This document shows, one piece after another, positions 22,716-34,204 of a stretch of 64,000 nucleotides of DNA (position 1 is its first letter; each line of letters opens with the position of its first letter). The DNA comes from Brachionus plicatilis (taxonomy: Eukaryota > Rotifera > Eurotatoria > Ploima > Brachionidae): the NCBI GenBank assembly GCA_010279815.1, contig QEOQ01000378.1, positions 745,906 through 809,905 of the forward strand, read 5' to 3'. Both the position numbers and the translations under genes were made by a program. The notes below the pieces were generated by a model. The model had not been told where the DNA came from, did no database searches, and worked only from the letters and a program-made list of their open reading frames with translations.

Positions 22716-23050
22716 TTAATTGATTTGTAAAAGTTTTTGTAAACCAATTTTAATTGATTTAAGAAAAATAATATTTATATTATTAAAAATAGGTATTTTA
22801 AAATGATTGAAGGATAAACATAAACGATCAGTTATAAAATTATTAATTAATTTTGGAAAAAAATTGTAAAAAGTTAGCTCTCCAAACTTTGTTTTTGTTC
22901 TTGGTACAATGAAATCATTTTTATTTCTTAAATTGTATTTAAGGTTTCTTATATTATTTTCTTTTAAACTTTCTTTTAATAAAATAGGACCATTGTCCAG
23001 TTTAAATATTTTAAAACCAAAGTTTAGGAGTCTAGATAAAGGTTTTAATT
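22716..23050 (-). pseudogene. Non-LTR retrotransposon reverse transcriptase, C-terminal fragment
   Basis: An open frame of about 110 codons without a start, read from about 23050 down to a stop at 22716. It contains NNIRNLKYNLRNKNDFIVPR, TKTKFGELTFYNFFPKLINN and SFNHFKIPIF. The YNLRNK-x-D-x-I-x-PR-x-KTKFGE-x-TF pattern is the usual C-terminal end of LINE ORF2 proteins (HNYNTRxK...P..RT..G..SF.Y). Nothing of the catalytic RT domain lies upstream, so this is a 5'-truncated insertion. Confidence 0.6.
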
Positions 23051-23460
23051 ATTTAAATTTGAAAAGTCAAATTTAAACAATTAAAACAAGGCAGAATAAA
23101 ATAGATTTCTGATTTATTTTATTTTTTTGGTCTACCAGATTTTTCTTTCGGAATTTTCAAAAAATATCTCTAAAAAATATTGTTAGCACAGATTATTTTT
23201 TTTGTATTTTAATTAATAAAATGGTCATAAGAAATTTATTTATTTGTCAATTTAATGTGTCGATGTTAAATTTGAAAAGTCTTCATTTAATTAAAAATCG
23301 ATTAGTTTTTACGTAAATTTAAGAAAATTTACGTATTTACAGTTGCAGAACATGTTTTGAACCGTTAGAACAAAAACTATAACCTTTTTTACTTTTTGTA
23401 TTGTAATTTTTGTTTGAAAATTCACAATGCCTTAATTTTGGTAAATGAACACAACGTGAA

Positions 23461-23703
23461 ATAATTCACATATTAAGTGATAAAAATGACTTAAAGCATG
23501 AAACCAGTGGGACTCGCTTTCGTGTTTTAACTATTTCAAATAGTAATTTTAAAAAATATAAAAATAGCAATTATTTAGTTCAATTCACCAACAGAGAGTT
23601 AAGTGTGGAACAAAATGTTTTGGAGTTTTTTAACAAAGTGGAGACTCAAAAAAAAGAAGAAGACCTAGAAAAAATCCTATCTAATTTTGATATTTATTTT
23701 TAA
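23461..23703 (+). pseudogene. Unrecognised coding fragment of about 80 codons
   Basis: An open frame with no ATG at its start ends at 23703. It reads HILSDKNDLKHETSGTRFRV, then YKNSNYLVQFTNRELSVEQN, and ends in a Lys/Glu-rich helix (KKEEDLEKILSNFDIYF). Codon choice and composition are more protein-like than the flanks. It follows a degenerate MITE end (CACAATGCC at 23423-23431). It could be a last exon or a transposon remnant. Family unknown. Confidence 0.35.
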
Positions 23704-24125
23704 TAATAAATTAATTAATTGATTGAAATAACTTATTTTAAATAAATTATGTATTTTTCAAACTAATATCAAATTAATCAATAGATTTTCAGGTGAAAAT
23801 TAAAAAGGTAAAAAATTGATACTGAAGTTAATTGCTATTCATCTTCAATATCAATTGATATTGAGGCTTACAAGACCCGATATTTCAATTTTTAAAAAAG
23901 AAAATCCGAAAAGCTAGCAAGTGATTACATTATTTTAGATAATAAAATACCTATGATTTTACGTAATAAAAAAATTTCCGAATATTTAATCTAATTATTT
24001 TCTTAATTTAATATTTAATTTTTTTATATATAATTTTATAAACACTATTTGAAAAATTTATATAACAAATTTATTTAATTTTTTTTTCACTACAAAAAAT
24101 TTGTGTTTACCAGTTATTTGGTTAA

Positions 24126-24555
24126 CACTCAAATGACCACCGTGTCATTTTTGACATTTTCAAGGTTATTTTGCTATAAAACTATGGCAATTTTTTTTTT
24201 ATGATTTATATTTTTTGATTAATCTAATTAACTTAATATCTGAAAACAAAAAAAGTGAAATTTGAACAGATAGTGGCAAAAAACTATAATTTTTTTTTAA
24301 TTTTCATTTTTTTTATAATTAAATTTAATTTTCTATTCAATTTGAATTATTACAAAACTAAAAGATTTTTTTGATCATCTGACTATTTTGCATTCAAATA
24401 ATAATTTAAATAAAAAAAATAAATTTTCTTAACAATTTATCAAAAAAAATTGCTATTTTTTAATTTTTCCGCTCTTTTATATTGAAAATTTAAAATCGTG
24501 TCAAAAATGACACGGTGGTAATTTAAGGTAAAAAAAAATTTTGATCATTTGAGTG
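24126..24555. mobile_element. piggyBac-like MITE with TTAA target duplication
   Basis: 430 bp between TTAA at 24122-24125 and TTAA at 24556-24559. Ends are perfect inverted CACTCAAATGA. Slightly inside each end is a second inverted block, CACCGTGTCATTTTTGACA (24139-24157 and about 24497-24515). Exact TTAA duplication and GTCATTTTTGAC-type subterminal palindromes are hallmarks of piggyBac-family elements. The core is AT-rich and noncoding. Confidence 0.82.
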
Positions 24556-25264
24556 TTAAATATGTAAAAAAAATTTTTTTGAATTCGGCACAAAAAAATA
24601 GTGTTTTGTAGTGAATTTAGTTAAGAAGTTTTCAGTTTGTGGTGAAAAGTTTTTAGTTTGTGGGAAACCATTTATCTCTTTAAAAATTTAAAATAGAAAA
24701 AAATCTTTTCAATTGTATTGTCATGATCAAAAAATTTAAAATTTCTTTGATAACCCTTAATTTCTGAACAAGAATTTTTTTATATTTATCTCCAATTATC
24801 AGTAATTATTTTTCTTTGTTTGGACATCTCATCTTGAACACCACTAATGGTATATTCGAACAAGATTTTTTAAATTAAAAATAACAAAATTGACAATTTT
24901 TTTTTTTTTTGTAATTTTTTATTCTGCATCTAAAATATTAAAACAAAAAAAAACTAAACAATGCTTGAAAAATAAAGCAACCTTAAATATTTTAAGTCTC
25001 TGAATCACGTGATTGCTTGATGGTCAAAAAATGTTAGCAAAAAAACAAAATTATCTGATCTGACTAAATTGAGTCTATTGTTTCAAAAATTAAATTTTAT
25101 CGATGAATTTTATTTTATGTCGAGCTCGACAAAGTATGCCAATGCGCTTTTCCCACACAAATCGAATCTGGTTCACAAATTTCCTAATCAAGCCAAGCAA
25201 CAACAACAAAAACTTTTATCATCATTAAAATTTTGATTTATGTATTTTTATTTATTTTGTTTTT

Positions 25265-25461
25265 GGCTCTCTCTCTTTTTCTCTCGTTCACTTCATTTCT
25301 CCCAGTGTTTGATTATTACAAGAGTATTTTTATTTACCTGAACTAAATTTTTAAGTCTTTGGAAAACAAAAAAAATTTAAAAACTAATTAACTAATTTTA
25401 ATGTAGGATTGTGAGTGATAGAACTAAGAGAAAATGAGAGAGAGAGAGAGAGAGAGAGAAA
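25265..25461. repeat. TC-rich tract and (GA)n microsatellite upstream of the kinase
   Basis: A CT-rich stretch at about 25265-25287 and a (GA)13-like run at 25434-25461 lie 150-350 bp upstream of the kinase ATG. They are complementary and could pair. GA repeats in animal promoters can bind GAGA-type factors, but here that is only a possibility. Confidence 0.6.
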
Positions 25462-25614
25462 AAAGATATATCTTTTCATATTTTCAAGTCACTCAAGCAT
25501 GACGGGTCCTTATTTTGCCTATTTTTCTCTCTCGTTCTCAATTCAATTTACATTGAATGTTAATTTTCCTATTTATTTTCTTTTGAGCACGCATTAATCC
25601 AGAATTGGTTGGCC

Positions 25615-28600
25615 ATGTCCAAAATAGACAAGTACACATTTTCCAACGAAGAGAATGACTACTCAAAACTGAACTCGGGCCGCACCAGCCGCCAGGGCGA
25701 GTACGCCCGCGTCAGAGACAACATAAACAGCTTTGAGGACACTTCGGTGCGCAACTCGCACTCGGGCGCCACCGATGCCGGAAATGTGCTGGCCAATGGC
25801 GGCTCTAGCCGCGTCTCCTCCACCTACAGACTCAACCAGGACTCCATGGAGGCTCTGGGCAGGAACCAGCGCGAGACCTTGCACTCGCGCTTCGACTTCA
25901 TCAAGGTGCTCGGCAAAGGCACCTACGGAAAAGTGAAGCTGGCCAACGACAAGCGCACTGGCAAACAGGTAAAAAGATTTTTTTGTTGGCAAAACTTTTT
26001 TTTAATTTGAAAGAAAGTCAGTAAGACAATAAAGTGTTCAAAAATGCTTAATGTGGTTACTTAATTTAGGTTGCTATAAAAATAATTCACAAAAATCGCA
26101 TAGAAAATAAGCAGGACTTGGCTCGGGTGAGAAGAGAGATCGAGTTCATGTCACGGCTTAATCATCCGCATATCGTTAAAATTCTAGAAGGTAATTCAAG
26201 TTAACTATTCCTAATTTGCTTGGCTAATGAGAGCAAGATTTTTAAATTGCACCAAAACCAAAAAAAGAGTTGTTGCTGATTTTCTTTTAAATTTTTTGAA
26301 ATTTTTTGTTTTAAATTATTACACGTGGCCTTATCTAGGTAGCCATAAAGCTGATTAATAAGAGTAAAATAAACGTTAAACCGCGCAGGCTAGAAAGAAT
26401 AAGACGGGAAATTGATTTCATGGCTAACATAAATCATCCGCATATTATTAAAATCATTGAAGGTAAAAGTTAAACGAATTTGGTGATTAAAAAATTTTGC
26501 TTTTTTTGCTTAACATGTTTAGCTCTACTAACATTTTTGGGACTGTTGGAAAAATTCATTTTCAAAAGTTCAAGTCCGGACTTTTTTTTTTTCCAAAAAA
26601 AATTCCAAGTCAAGACTTTAAAATTTTTAATACTGAAGAAGAAATTTATGCTAAAATTGGAAGAAAATTCTGATATATGGCAAATCTATTGCATTAGACA
26701 ACCCAAGAGTATTGTTAGCGGCTAAATGAACTGGTTAGTTCATAGCTAACTCTACACTTCTTATTTATTATTTATATTTTATTAATTACTTTAAATGGTG
26801 GCTTAGAGATTTAATACTTAAGTATGCTAATAAAAGAAGATTTTTTTGTTTAATTCTGGGAGCTTTGGAGTTATAATAAAGAGCTTTAAACACAAAACTT
26901 TGTTTTCACTATTTTCAGTGAATTCTGATAGGCAAGTAAGCCTACAACAGTATATAAATTATTTAATATGAAGCCTGATCTAGTAAATTTAAAAAAAAAG
27001 CCCGGACTTGGACTTTTTTTGGTACTTTTAAACAACTCTGAAGAAATCTAAAAAAAATTGGACTTCAACTTGGTATGTTCTATTGTGTTTTATAAGAATT
27101 TTAAATACAATTTTCAAAATGCATTGAAAATGTGCGATGGTTAGGATATATTTTATTTTAGAAATATTTGGATAAATTTTTGCACTGTCGCTCTATTGAA
27201 ATTAAATTTAGTGTTTCATACATAGATTTTTTTGTTTTAGAAAATTTTAAGAGAAAAAAAATAAAATTCTATTACTTTACTTTAATTTACTTTTACTAAT
27301 TCTAAATAAAACTTTAGATCCTTTGATTGTTGAAAAAGGCAATAATTTAATTAGCTAAAATTTTTTTTTAATATTTAAGTTGGTTTGATTCAATTTTATG
27401 CACAGTGCTTTAAAGAAGTTAAAAAATTTTAATTTAAGCACAATTTATAAAAAATTTAATAAATATGCTATCATTTTCTTAATAAATGTTTTTCAATTAC
27501 AATTTAGCTAAAAATCTCAAAAATCAACTGCTAAAATATAATTCATGAAATTTGGGTTACGATTAAAGGAATATTGAGATTCAAATCGAACCAATGTAAA
27601 ATTAATCAGAGGATTAAAAATCGTTTGGTTATTTAAACTCGAGATTTCTTAAAAGCAATGTAATCAAGAGATCATAATTGAATTTTTTTAAATTTTAGAC
27701 ATTAGCCATTTTTTTGAAATTTAAGAAAAATCTAAAAATTATATTGTTTAATTTTTAATCTGAGTTTTTTAACAATTAGAGCTTAATTTTTAATTAATTT
27801 GAACAAGTTAATGATTAATTAATGTTTTTATAAAATTTTTAAAAAAATTCTCTAAAACAAAATAATCTATGTTTGAAACATTAAATTTAATTTTAATAGA
27901 GCGACAGAGCAAAAATTTCTCCAAATATTTCTAATATAAAATATATCTTGACCATCGCACATTTTCAAAATTGTATTTAAAATTTTTATAAAACACATTA
28001 GAACATACCACTTTAATTTTCATATATTTTTATTTTAGAAAATTTTTTTCTGAATTTTCATAGGTTAAAAAGTTTTTAAAAATTTTTCGAAATATTACAC
28101 AAAAAATGTATATAGTCAAATGTGGTAAAACCGTGAATTCTTTTATTTGATCGCTAATTAGTAGTGAAAATTTTTTTCTTTCCAAAAAAAAATAAAAATA
28201 AAAAAAGAGAATGTTGTTTTTTATTTAAAAAAAAAACTTTAAGAATAAAAGAACGGTTCAAAAGTTATAGTTATAACAAAAAAAGATGCTTCATTAACCA
28301 TTCAACCCTTACATTGGGGTATATACGTGAATTGCATAAATTCAAGCAATTAAATTACAGAAAAATTATAAGAAAATGTTTGTATCCTACGTATTTAAAA
28401 CAAAATTAATCTATTTAGAACACTTTTTTGAACAAAAAATTTCCATATTAAAATCAAAGCCTCTTGGAAAGCATTTCCCAAAAGAACAATTATTACATTT
28501 CTCACAAAAATCCGTCTGTTTTGATTTGTTTTGATTTTTGCAAATACTGTTTTACATTTTTTTTTTTTTTTTTTTTTAAATAATTTAGGGGCTGACCCCA

Positions 28601-31600
28601 GGGCACGTCCGAATGGTTCAAGACCTTCGTTTGAGCCCGCATTAGAAAGAAAAATTGATATAAATTTAAATGATTGAATAAAATTGGAATAAAAAAAAAA
28701 AACAGATAAAAAGTGATTCAATTAAAGCTAAGTTTATCGAATGGAGTTGAAAATCTTATCAAATTAGGGCGTTCTGACAGCATGAACTGTTTTACATTTG
28801 AAACAACTTTTTTAGGTCATTCAGTGGAGATATTTCTTCCCAGACCCTTCTTCATCTTCTTCATCACTGATTATTGCCACTTTTTTTCTTTTTTTGTTCA
28901 AAGAAATCTTGAAGAAATAGAACCCAAATATTTAAAATTTGTTCAATTATTAAACTAATTCTGAAAATTTTTTAAAACTTATAAAAAAAAATGAACGTTA
29001 ACATTTTTAATTTAAATTATTTAAGTTTCATCAAATTTTTTTTTGTAATTATTCAATTTCAAGGCTAACCGTTAGGTTCCCCTGTCTTTTAGACTGATTA
29101 ATAATACTTCATTTATTTATTATTGATTAAATATTAATTATTCATTTCAAAACATTAAACAAAAAAAACAAAAAAAAGATATAAACAAAATGATCGTCAA
29201 CATTTAAGTTGAATTATTTTAAAGTAATTATTAATTCGAATGGGATGTTAAAAATATCCCAATCTTTTTTAATAAGAACAACATCTTTTTTATTAAACAT
29301 ATTATTTTATATTTTATTTTAATTCTTATTCAATAAAAAACATTTATTCTAATAAAACATAACTAAATTATTGGGATTAATCCGAATCAAAATGATCTTT
29401 CCAGTAATAGAAGCAAAGTAACATTTTATTCAAAAATGAAATTCTAAAAATTGAAATTAAAATAAAAAATCATTTTATATTTTGACTCAATAAGAAGTTT
29501 TTGATCTAAAAAATAACAGACAGAGAGCTTGAATTTCAATACCGTTCCTAAAAAAAGTTTAGGTCTTAAACCTTAATTCGTATGATAAACGTTAAATGGT
29601 ATCTCTATACGCTGAATTACGGTATATTATCTAAATTAAAATGATAATACTTATTAGAAAGCTTCTGCTTGTTTTTTTACAGAAAAGTCTTACTCGAAAA
29701 TTTCTTATGATATCTTTTTACACCATAAATTCAATTAAAAAAAGGAGACTATTTTAAATAAAATAAACTTAAAATAAAATTAGTCCATAATTTAAGTATA
29801 AATTTAAATGAGTCAAAGTATTTTAAAATTAAAAGCCCGTTTCTGCCCTCACTCAGTTCAATAAGTCGAGTCTGCTAGTATTTAAATTTATTTAAGGCCT
29901 CGTGATGTAAAATGTTAGAGGGAACATTATATTTTATTTAAAGTAAAAACAAAGCTGTTTAATTTTGAGTTACCTTTATTCTTTTAATATTTTTTTTGAG
30001 AATGAATTTAAAAAATAGAAATGATCAATTTAAAGAAGTAAAAGTTGATTTTGAATCTAATTTAATCCATAAACTTGAAATCTTTATGGTTCTCGATTTT
30101 TTTTCCATAAATCGTTAGGTTAAAATCAGAGTTTTTTAAAAGTCGCGAAATTAAAATTCAAGTCTGGATTTTTTATTAATCAAAGTACAAGTCAAAGACT
30201 TAAAAAAAAATTTTAAGTGTTTGAAATTTTATGACTTTTGAAAAAAAAAGTATATGGCTATTTAAATTTTACAAGTTTAAGATCAAATTTTAATGATCAT
30301 TATCAAAATAAATATTTATTATCTAAAAAAAATGTAAATTTTCTAATTTGATTTTTTTCAAGTGTCATATATAATTCTAAATTAAAAAAAATTTACAGAT
30401 ATAAAAAATAGGTTGAAATTAAATTTTGTTATTAAAGAAAAAATAGACCAAATAAGTGGCCAGCTTGAAATAAAATCAATTACTTTTTTTCTAATTAAAA
30501 AATTGTTTTTTTTACTATTAATTAAGGACAAAAAATTGGGTCCTACTAAATCAGTGACCCCAAATTTTGAAAATTTCCGGACTCCCACTTATTTTACTAG
30601 GCAAAAATATTTTTAACATGTCATTTATCAAATTTTTGAACTATCTTAAAAACAATACTTCCTAGACAAGAACTAAACCCATTTTTAAAATCATGATGAT
30701 CAGTTGTATAGAATTGGGATTTCAGTAGGGGGTCAGGTATTTAAAAATATAAAAAGCTTCAATTTTAAAATAAAATAAAAATCTTGGAAAAAAACAATTG
30801 AATTTTCATTAAGTACAGAAAATTCCAAACTGAATGACATGTTAAAACTTTTGATAATATTTTTGCTATTTAAAATGAGTGAAAGTCAAGAAATTTTCAT
30901 AACTCGGGGGTCAGTGTTCTAGTTTTAAAAATTCAAGTTCCTTGTATTGTTATTTCAAGAGTAAAAGGACATAAATTTTTTTAAGAGCCAAAATTTCGAA
31001 ACTAGATTCGTTATCAGATTGAAATGGTTGAGTTTTTTTTATCAAAAGAAAATTTTTAAAAGAGTATTAATCTATTTAATTTTATGTAAACTTTTTTTAG
31101 ACCAATTTAGAATGATTTCTTATAATTTTTTTTCAATTTAAAAAAAAAAATATTTTAAGAAAATACTTTTATTTCGCTATTTAAAAAAATAATGACTAAT
31201 TTTAAAGAATAGGAAAAAAAAACTAAAATCAAACTTTTCTAATATTTAAAATGATTTTATTTTATTAAAAAATTTAATTATTTTTTTCTTCTAGTATACG
31301 AAAGTTCTGAGAAAATAATTTTAGTAATGGAAAATGCCAGCGGTGGGGAGCTATATGATTATTTAAATGAGAGAAAAAGAGTGTCGGAAGTGGAAGCTCG
31401 CGGTATTTTTAGACAAATTGTTTCAGCTGTTCATTTTTTGCACAAAAATCGAATTGTTCATCGAGATCTTAAGCTAGAAAACATTCTCATCGATTCCAAT
31501 GGTGACATAAAATTGGCTGATTTTGGTCTTAGTAACAACTGGAGTCCAAACAATTTGTTGTATACATTTTGTGGTAGTCCTTTATATGCATCGCCTGAAA

Positions 31601-32028
31601 TAGTCAATGGTTTTCCGTATTTTGGACCGGAAGTCGATTGCTGGAGTCTGGGCGTCCTTCTTTACACACTTGTCTATGGTTCAATGCCATTCCAAGGTGG
31701 CGACTACAACAGACTAGTTAAACAAATAACCGATGGCCAATTCATTGTTCCTAGAGAAAGATCCGGTGCTTTTGGACTTATCAAGAAATGTTTGTGTACT
31801 AAAGCTTCGAAGCGTGCATCTATAGATGACATTGCTGAACATTGGTGGGTTAATGTAGGCTACGCGTATCCTCCAGTTGTATTCTATTCATACATGCCAG
31901 GCTCGTCTAGACAAGGCGTCCAAGCACTTGGCTACGAAGGATCGCCAAAAGTTAGTCCTAGTATTCAATTGACCAGAAAAAATTCAACAACCCAACAAAA
32001 CGCCGCTCAGCCCACTGCAGTTTACTGA
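25615..32028 (+). CDS. NUAK: NUAK-family (AMPK-related) Ser/Thr kinase, three coding exons with alternative exon 2
   Basis: Exons 25615-25968, then 26070-26190 or 26339-26462, then 31295-32028. Product 402 or 403 aa. AMPK-related kinases of the NUAK type are activated by LKB1 and act on adhesion and actomyosin. Order: an N-terminal Ser/Asn-rich region of about 95 aa, Gly loop [16 protein letters not shown], alpha-[19 protein letters not shown], catalytic loop [17 protein letters not shown], activation loop [12 protein letters not shown] with the LKB1-target Thr, [21 protein letters not shown], and WWVNVGY ending the kinase fold. All catalytic residues are present. The C-terminal tail is only about 50 aa, much shorter than in vertebrate NUAKs, so either the protein is short or further exons are missed. 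Exon 1 is strikingly GC-rich against the rest. I start at ATG 25615 (MSKIDKYTF). The intron before exon 3 is 4.8 kb and full of repeats. Confidence 0.92.
26070..26190 (+). CDS. NUAK: NUAK alternative exon 2a
   Basis: 121 nt, preceded by TTAATTTAG and followed by GTAATT. Encodes [35 protein letters not shown] and VKILE, entering in phase 0 and leaving in phase 1. It holds the ATP-anchoring Lys (VAIK) and the alpha-C Glu (RREIE). It resembles canonical NUAK sequence ([15 protein letters not shown]) more closely than exon 2b does. Confidence 0.88.
26339..26462 (+). CDS. NUAK: NUAK alternative exon 2b (diverged tandem copy of 2a)
   Basis: 124 nt, preceded by TTATCTAG and followed by GTAAAAG, 148 bp after exon 2a. 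Encodes [37 protein letters not shown] and KIIE. About 24 of 41 aligned residues equal exon 2a, with one extra codon. The key Lys and Glu are kept and there is no stop. Entry phase 0 and exit phase 1 match 2a exactly, so either exon joins to exons 1 and 3 in frame, while using both or neither breaks the frame. This is the pattern of mutually exclusive exons. Confidence 0.85.
26570..27018. repeat. Weak inverted repeat pair (AAGTCCGGACTTTTTTTTT)
   Basis: TCAAGTCCGGACTTTTTTTT at about 26569-26590 and the inverted-type AAAAAAGCCCGGACTTGGAC at about 26994-27016. A related motif (TTCAAGTCTGGATTTTTTAT) is at about 30153-30175. It is probably an old MITE pair in the kinase intron. The limits are uncertain. 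Confidence 0.35.
27072..28019. mobile_element. Long-TIR foldback element in the last NUAK intron
   Basis: Starts GGTATGTTCTATTGTGTTTT and ends with its inverted counterpart (AAACACATTAGAACATACC). The arms of about 190 bp pair over features such as TGTGCGATGGTTAGGATATA against TATATCTTGACCATCGCACA and GCACTGTCGCTCTATT against AATAGAGCGACAGAGC. No coding potential is seen in the core. An ACTT direct repeat may flank it, but the target duplication is unclear. Confidence 0.7.
28560..28785 (-). mobile_element. SINE-like retroposon, poly(A) tail, 14-bp target duplication
   Basis: Flanked by ACTGTTTTACATTT at 28546-28559 and again at 28786-28799. On the minus strand the insert runs from TCATGCTGTCAGAACGCCC through a GC-richer block (GGGCTCAAACGAAGGTCTTG, AACCATTCGGACGTGCCC, TGGGGTCAGCCCC) into a pure A tail next to the duplication. 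Poly(A) plus a 14-bp duplication is the signature of LINE-mediated retroposition. Whether the head is tRNA-derived I cannot decide. A GGTTCAAGACC string that looks like a B box is on the wrong strand for this tail. Confidence 0.72.
28800..31294. other. Remaining part of the NUAK intron, AT-rich
   Basis: No gene seen. Long A/T runs and short degenerate repeats. The intron ends in a good polypyrimidine tract and acceptor (TTTTTTTCTTCTAG at 31281-31294). Confidence 0.5.
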
Positions 32029-33944
32029 AAAAAAGACTTTTTATTTTTGATACCTGTAAATTTTTTTTTCCAGATAAAAACAATTCATTTTTTCAAAATT
32101 TCACTCTAGACTTAGTTTTTTTAAGCAATAAAATTTTTTTAGATTTTGAAATCTTGTTACTTTAAAATTGAAGTCTAAAGCAGTATTGACTTTTTTTTAT
32201 CAAGTTTCCAAGAAATTTACAAGATTTTTTTTTAAAAAAGATTTTTATTGATAAATTTTTTGTAAACAAAATAAAATAATTTTCAACTAAAAATTATTAT
32301 ATTCTTCATTAAAAGATCATGTTAATAGATTTTTTATTTATTGTTCTATTTCAAAAATACCTATAAGCACATCACTGGTACTATGAAATTCATTGAAAAA
32401 ATCAATTACTATCATTTTTTCGAGAATTTTTTATTAAAAATTATATATAAGGGGATTAAAAATACTAATACAATATACTGATAATATAAATACTTTTTTT
32501 TTTAACGCTTTAAAGAATTTATCATGATGATAAAATCACATTATGATTTAAAAAAAATTCTTAAATTGTTTGGATTAGTTTACGTAAAATTCTCCTCTGT
32601 ATTATGCCTCAAAATTACTATCATTTATTATTTAATTTTTTGATTTTTGACTTTTTTTTCGTATTTCATAAAGAATAAAAATTTTAAAATAATTTTTTAA
32701 AATTATTAAATTAAGAAATAAAGAAAGGAAAAAAAATAAAATAAGAAAAAATTTTCTTTTTTTTTTATTGAGAATTATTTTCAAATGGTATTTCTGCTAA
32801 AGGTATTTTATTTTTCTATAAAAGTGAACACTCTTTGTTATGCTTATTAATATCAGTATTTAATTATTTTAATGAAACGGAGTATTTTTTTTTGGCGAAA
32901 AAAAAAAATTTTCATTAAATTTTTAAATATGAATAATCAATTGTTAAAAATTGATAAAAAAAAATTTCTAGATTAACCAGAATACTCTTACTCAGTTTTT
33001 AAGTTTATAGTTTTTTTCTTTAATTATTGATGAAGAATCCGAATAAGTTATTTATTTGTTTAAATCATTAACTATTTTGGAATTAATTAATTAATTTAAA
33101 AATTATTTAATTACATTATACTATGAAATATTGATTTTATTTTAGTTGGTTTTATCTATAGTTATCGTCATTTTATAATAAAAAAATAATTTAGCATAAA
33201 TAAAAAATGAGAAAATCTATTTTTTCTTTGAATTTTTATTTTAAAAAATAAGATGTCAATTTTATATTTTGAATTAATAATGAGCTACTTTTTAGAGTAT
33301 GTTTTCTTGTGTTTGTTGTCTAATATGAGTTACAGCATCAGTCCAGGTATTTTAATGGTTTTTTAATGAAATTTTTAATAATTAAAATAAAATAATACGA
33401 TGTTAATTTTTATATTTTTTTCAAATTCAAAAAAACAAATGGATAGCTCAGAAAAAAAAGATTCGTTTAAGTTTAGAATAAAGTTCAGATAATTGTTGAG
33501 AACAATTTTTTTAATTATAGATTGTAAAATTTAAATTTAATTATGTATCCAAAGGCATTATGAAGCTAAAATTAAATTCTTTCCAAAAATTCACTGCTCT
33601 CAGCAATTTTTGAATATAATAAACTCAGCAAACAATTTATTTTAATAGCAATTTTCGATCTTAATCTTGATTGTGATTTTTTTAATTTTTTCTATAAGTC
33701 ATTTAATTTTCATTATTTTAAAAATTTTCTATAAGTTAGTTAAAACTCAAAAGTAAATCAATTTTCAAAAAAAAAATGACGCGGTTGGAAATTTTGTTTT
33801 TTAAATTAAATTAAATTTCTAAAAATTCATCTAGATGTCTTAAAATATTTCAAGTTAGAACTAGAAAAATGGTTCGTGTCATTTTGGTTTTTTCTAGCAA
33901 CTTTAAGGCCTTCTAGGACATAATTATTAAATAGCCAAGTTATA
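32029..33944. other. AT-rich region downstream of NUAK
   Basis: 3' flank of the kinase. An AATAAA-like signal (AGCAATAAA) follows within about 100 bp of the stop. Beyond that there is only low-complexity sequence. Confidence 0.4.
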
Positions 33945-33947
33945 AAT

Positions 33948-34204
33948 ACCAGACTTGTTTATAAGTCACAAAAATTTAAGTCAAAGTTATGACTTAAATT
34001 AGAATTTTTATCAATACCTGCTTCATCAGCACCAGTTGAAAGAATTTTTTCATAATCTGGTTACATTGACAGACCACATAGGTCAAGATTAACAGCCAGG
34101 AATTTGGAAGCAACTACTTTATTGGTATCAAATATGGATTTATTAAGTCATTGACTTGACTTGATCTAAAAACTTGTGACTTAAAAACAAGTCTGATACA
34201 TTAT
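33948..34204 (+). mobile_element. hAT transposon relic with hATC dimerisation motif
   Basis: At about 34011-34146 the plus strand reads SIPASSAPVERIFS-SGYI, then RPHRSRLTARNLEATTLLVS with one stop. This is the C-terminal dimerisation block of hAT transposases (SsapvERiFS-sG, R-L---n-e-l). The fragment is flanked by inverted repeats CAGACTTGTTTATAAGTCAC (33951) and its counterpart ending AACAAGTCTG (about 34195), so it is a deleted hAT element of about 250 bp. No clear 8-bp duplication remains. Confidence 0.75.

Noticed and set aside
25663..25992. 109-aa minus-strand and 67-aa plus-strand ORFs over NUAK exon 1
   Set aside because: Shadow frames caused by the GC-rich codon usage of the exon.
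28561..28640. GGTTCAAGACC as a tRNA or SINE B box on the plus strand
   Set aside because: The poly(A) tail and target duplication put the retroposon on the minus strand, and no A box or cloverleaf can be formed.
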